From Porticoccaceae bacterium (lineage in GTDB: Bacteria > Pseudomonadota > Gammaproteobacteria > Pseudomonadales > Porticoccaceae), in assembly GCA_030741175.1 (NCBI GenBank), contig JASLVT010000010.1, positions 1 to 14,702 of the forward strand: a stretch of 14,702 nucleotides of DNA. The letters run 5' to 3'. Positions 14,475 through 14,702 of the stretch are shown here, piece by piece. Each line of letters opens with the position of its first letter. Positions within the stretch are counted from its first letter, which is position 1. The notes below the pieces were generated by a model. It was not told the DNA's origin. It made no database searches and saw nothing but the letters and a program-made list of their open reading frames with translations. The position numbers and the translations under genes are program-made.

Positions 14475-14702
14475 TTATTTGCGTTTCATTGCGCCAAAGA
14501 ATTCAGCATTATTTTTAAAGCCTTTAAGCTTTTCAACCATAAATTCGGCTGCGGCTAGATCTTCCATATCATGTAACAGCTTGCGTAAAATCCATACACG
14601 TTGTAACTCAGCTTCATCCATCAGAAGATCTTCACGGCGAGTACCGGAGCGGCGAACATTAATGGCAGGGTAAACGCGCTTTTCCGCAATCTTCCGATCC
14701 AG
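14475..14702 (-). CDS. rho: Transcription termination factor Rho (3' end, truncated by window edge)
   Basis: These are the last 75 residues of the hexameric RNA-dependent ATPase that ends transcription at Rho-dependent sites. The reading frame runs off the right edge of the window. The sequence begins [14 protein letters not shown] and continues [24 protein letters not shown] and FFGAMKRK, aligning residue for residue with the C-terminus of E. coli Rho ([37 protein letters not shown]). Two stop codons in tandem (TAATAA) end the gene. ubiD follows on the same strand. The Walker motifs and RNA-binding domains lie outside the window. Confidence 0.96.
   Translation of the reverse strand: MDRKIAEKRVYPAINVRRSGTRREDLLMDEAELQRVWILRKLLHDMEDLAAAEFMVEKLKGFKNNAEFFGAMKRK

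Noticed and set aside
14437..14673. Plus-strand 78-codon open frame at the right edge
   Set aside because: It is antisense to the clear Rho C-terminus.
1..14702. Mobile elements, CRISPR arrays, tRNA or rRNA genes, defence systems
   Set aside because: No repeat-spacer pattern, transposase, integrase, terminal inverted repeats or RNA-gene sequence was seen; the content is housekeeping.

Overview
The window looks like ordinary chromosomal DNA of a Gammaproteobacterium, probably from the Pseudomonas/Cellvibrio/marine-oligotroph part of the class. The basis is protein resemblance and gene order: ftsE-ftsX-rpoH, an FKBP lipoprotein next to an AlgQ-type Rsd, and rho followed directly by ubiD. The finer placement is inference. 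I see no insertion sequence, prophage, integron, CRISPR array, tRNA or rRNA, and no gene that looks clearly foreign.

Layout. 1-4267, plus strand: the end of ftsE, ftsX overlapping it, the heat-shock sigma factor gene rpoH with its own terminator, then a DUF423 membrane protein, trmB, and an FKBP-type prolyl isomerase lipoprotein that ends in a strong bidirectional terminator. 4343-8950, minus strand: read from the high-coordinate end, a tightly packed run of an unrecognised 87-residue protein, gshA, acpH, dsbB, lrgA and lrgB, and then rsd. 9026-9601, plus strand: a DJ-1/YajL family protein, divergent from the gshA run. 9626-11977, minus strand: a GNAT acetyltransferase, a GFA-family zinc protein and an LplT-like MFS transporter. 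12192-12491, minus strand: a small unrecognised membrane protein. 12492-12930 is a gene-poor stretch. 12931-14702, minus strand: ubiD preceded by the 3' end of rho, which runs off the window.

How the genes fit together. The theme is housekeeping and stress: the divisome ABC complex (FtsEX), sigma-32 (RpoH), the sigma-70 binder Rsd, periplasmic folding (FKBP lipoprotein, DsbB), thiol redox and protein repair (GshA, YajL), ACP and lipid turnover (AcpH, LplT-like transporter), ubiquinone synthesis (UbiD, whose pathway supplies the quinone that reoxidises DsbB) and transcription termination (Rho). The gshA run is probably one transcript because the genes are separated by only a few bases or overlap.

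I did not find a convincing undescribed multi-gene system. The points most worth a second look are a perfect hairpin just before the rpoH ribosome-binding site, the unrecognised protein leading the gshA operon, non-ATG starts for dsbB and lrgA, a perfect palindrome in the GNAT promoter, and the Cys-bearing 99-residue membrane protein beside an unexplained spacer.
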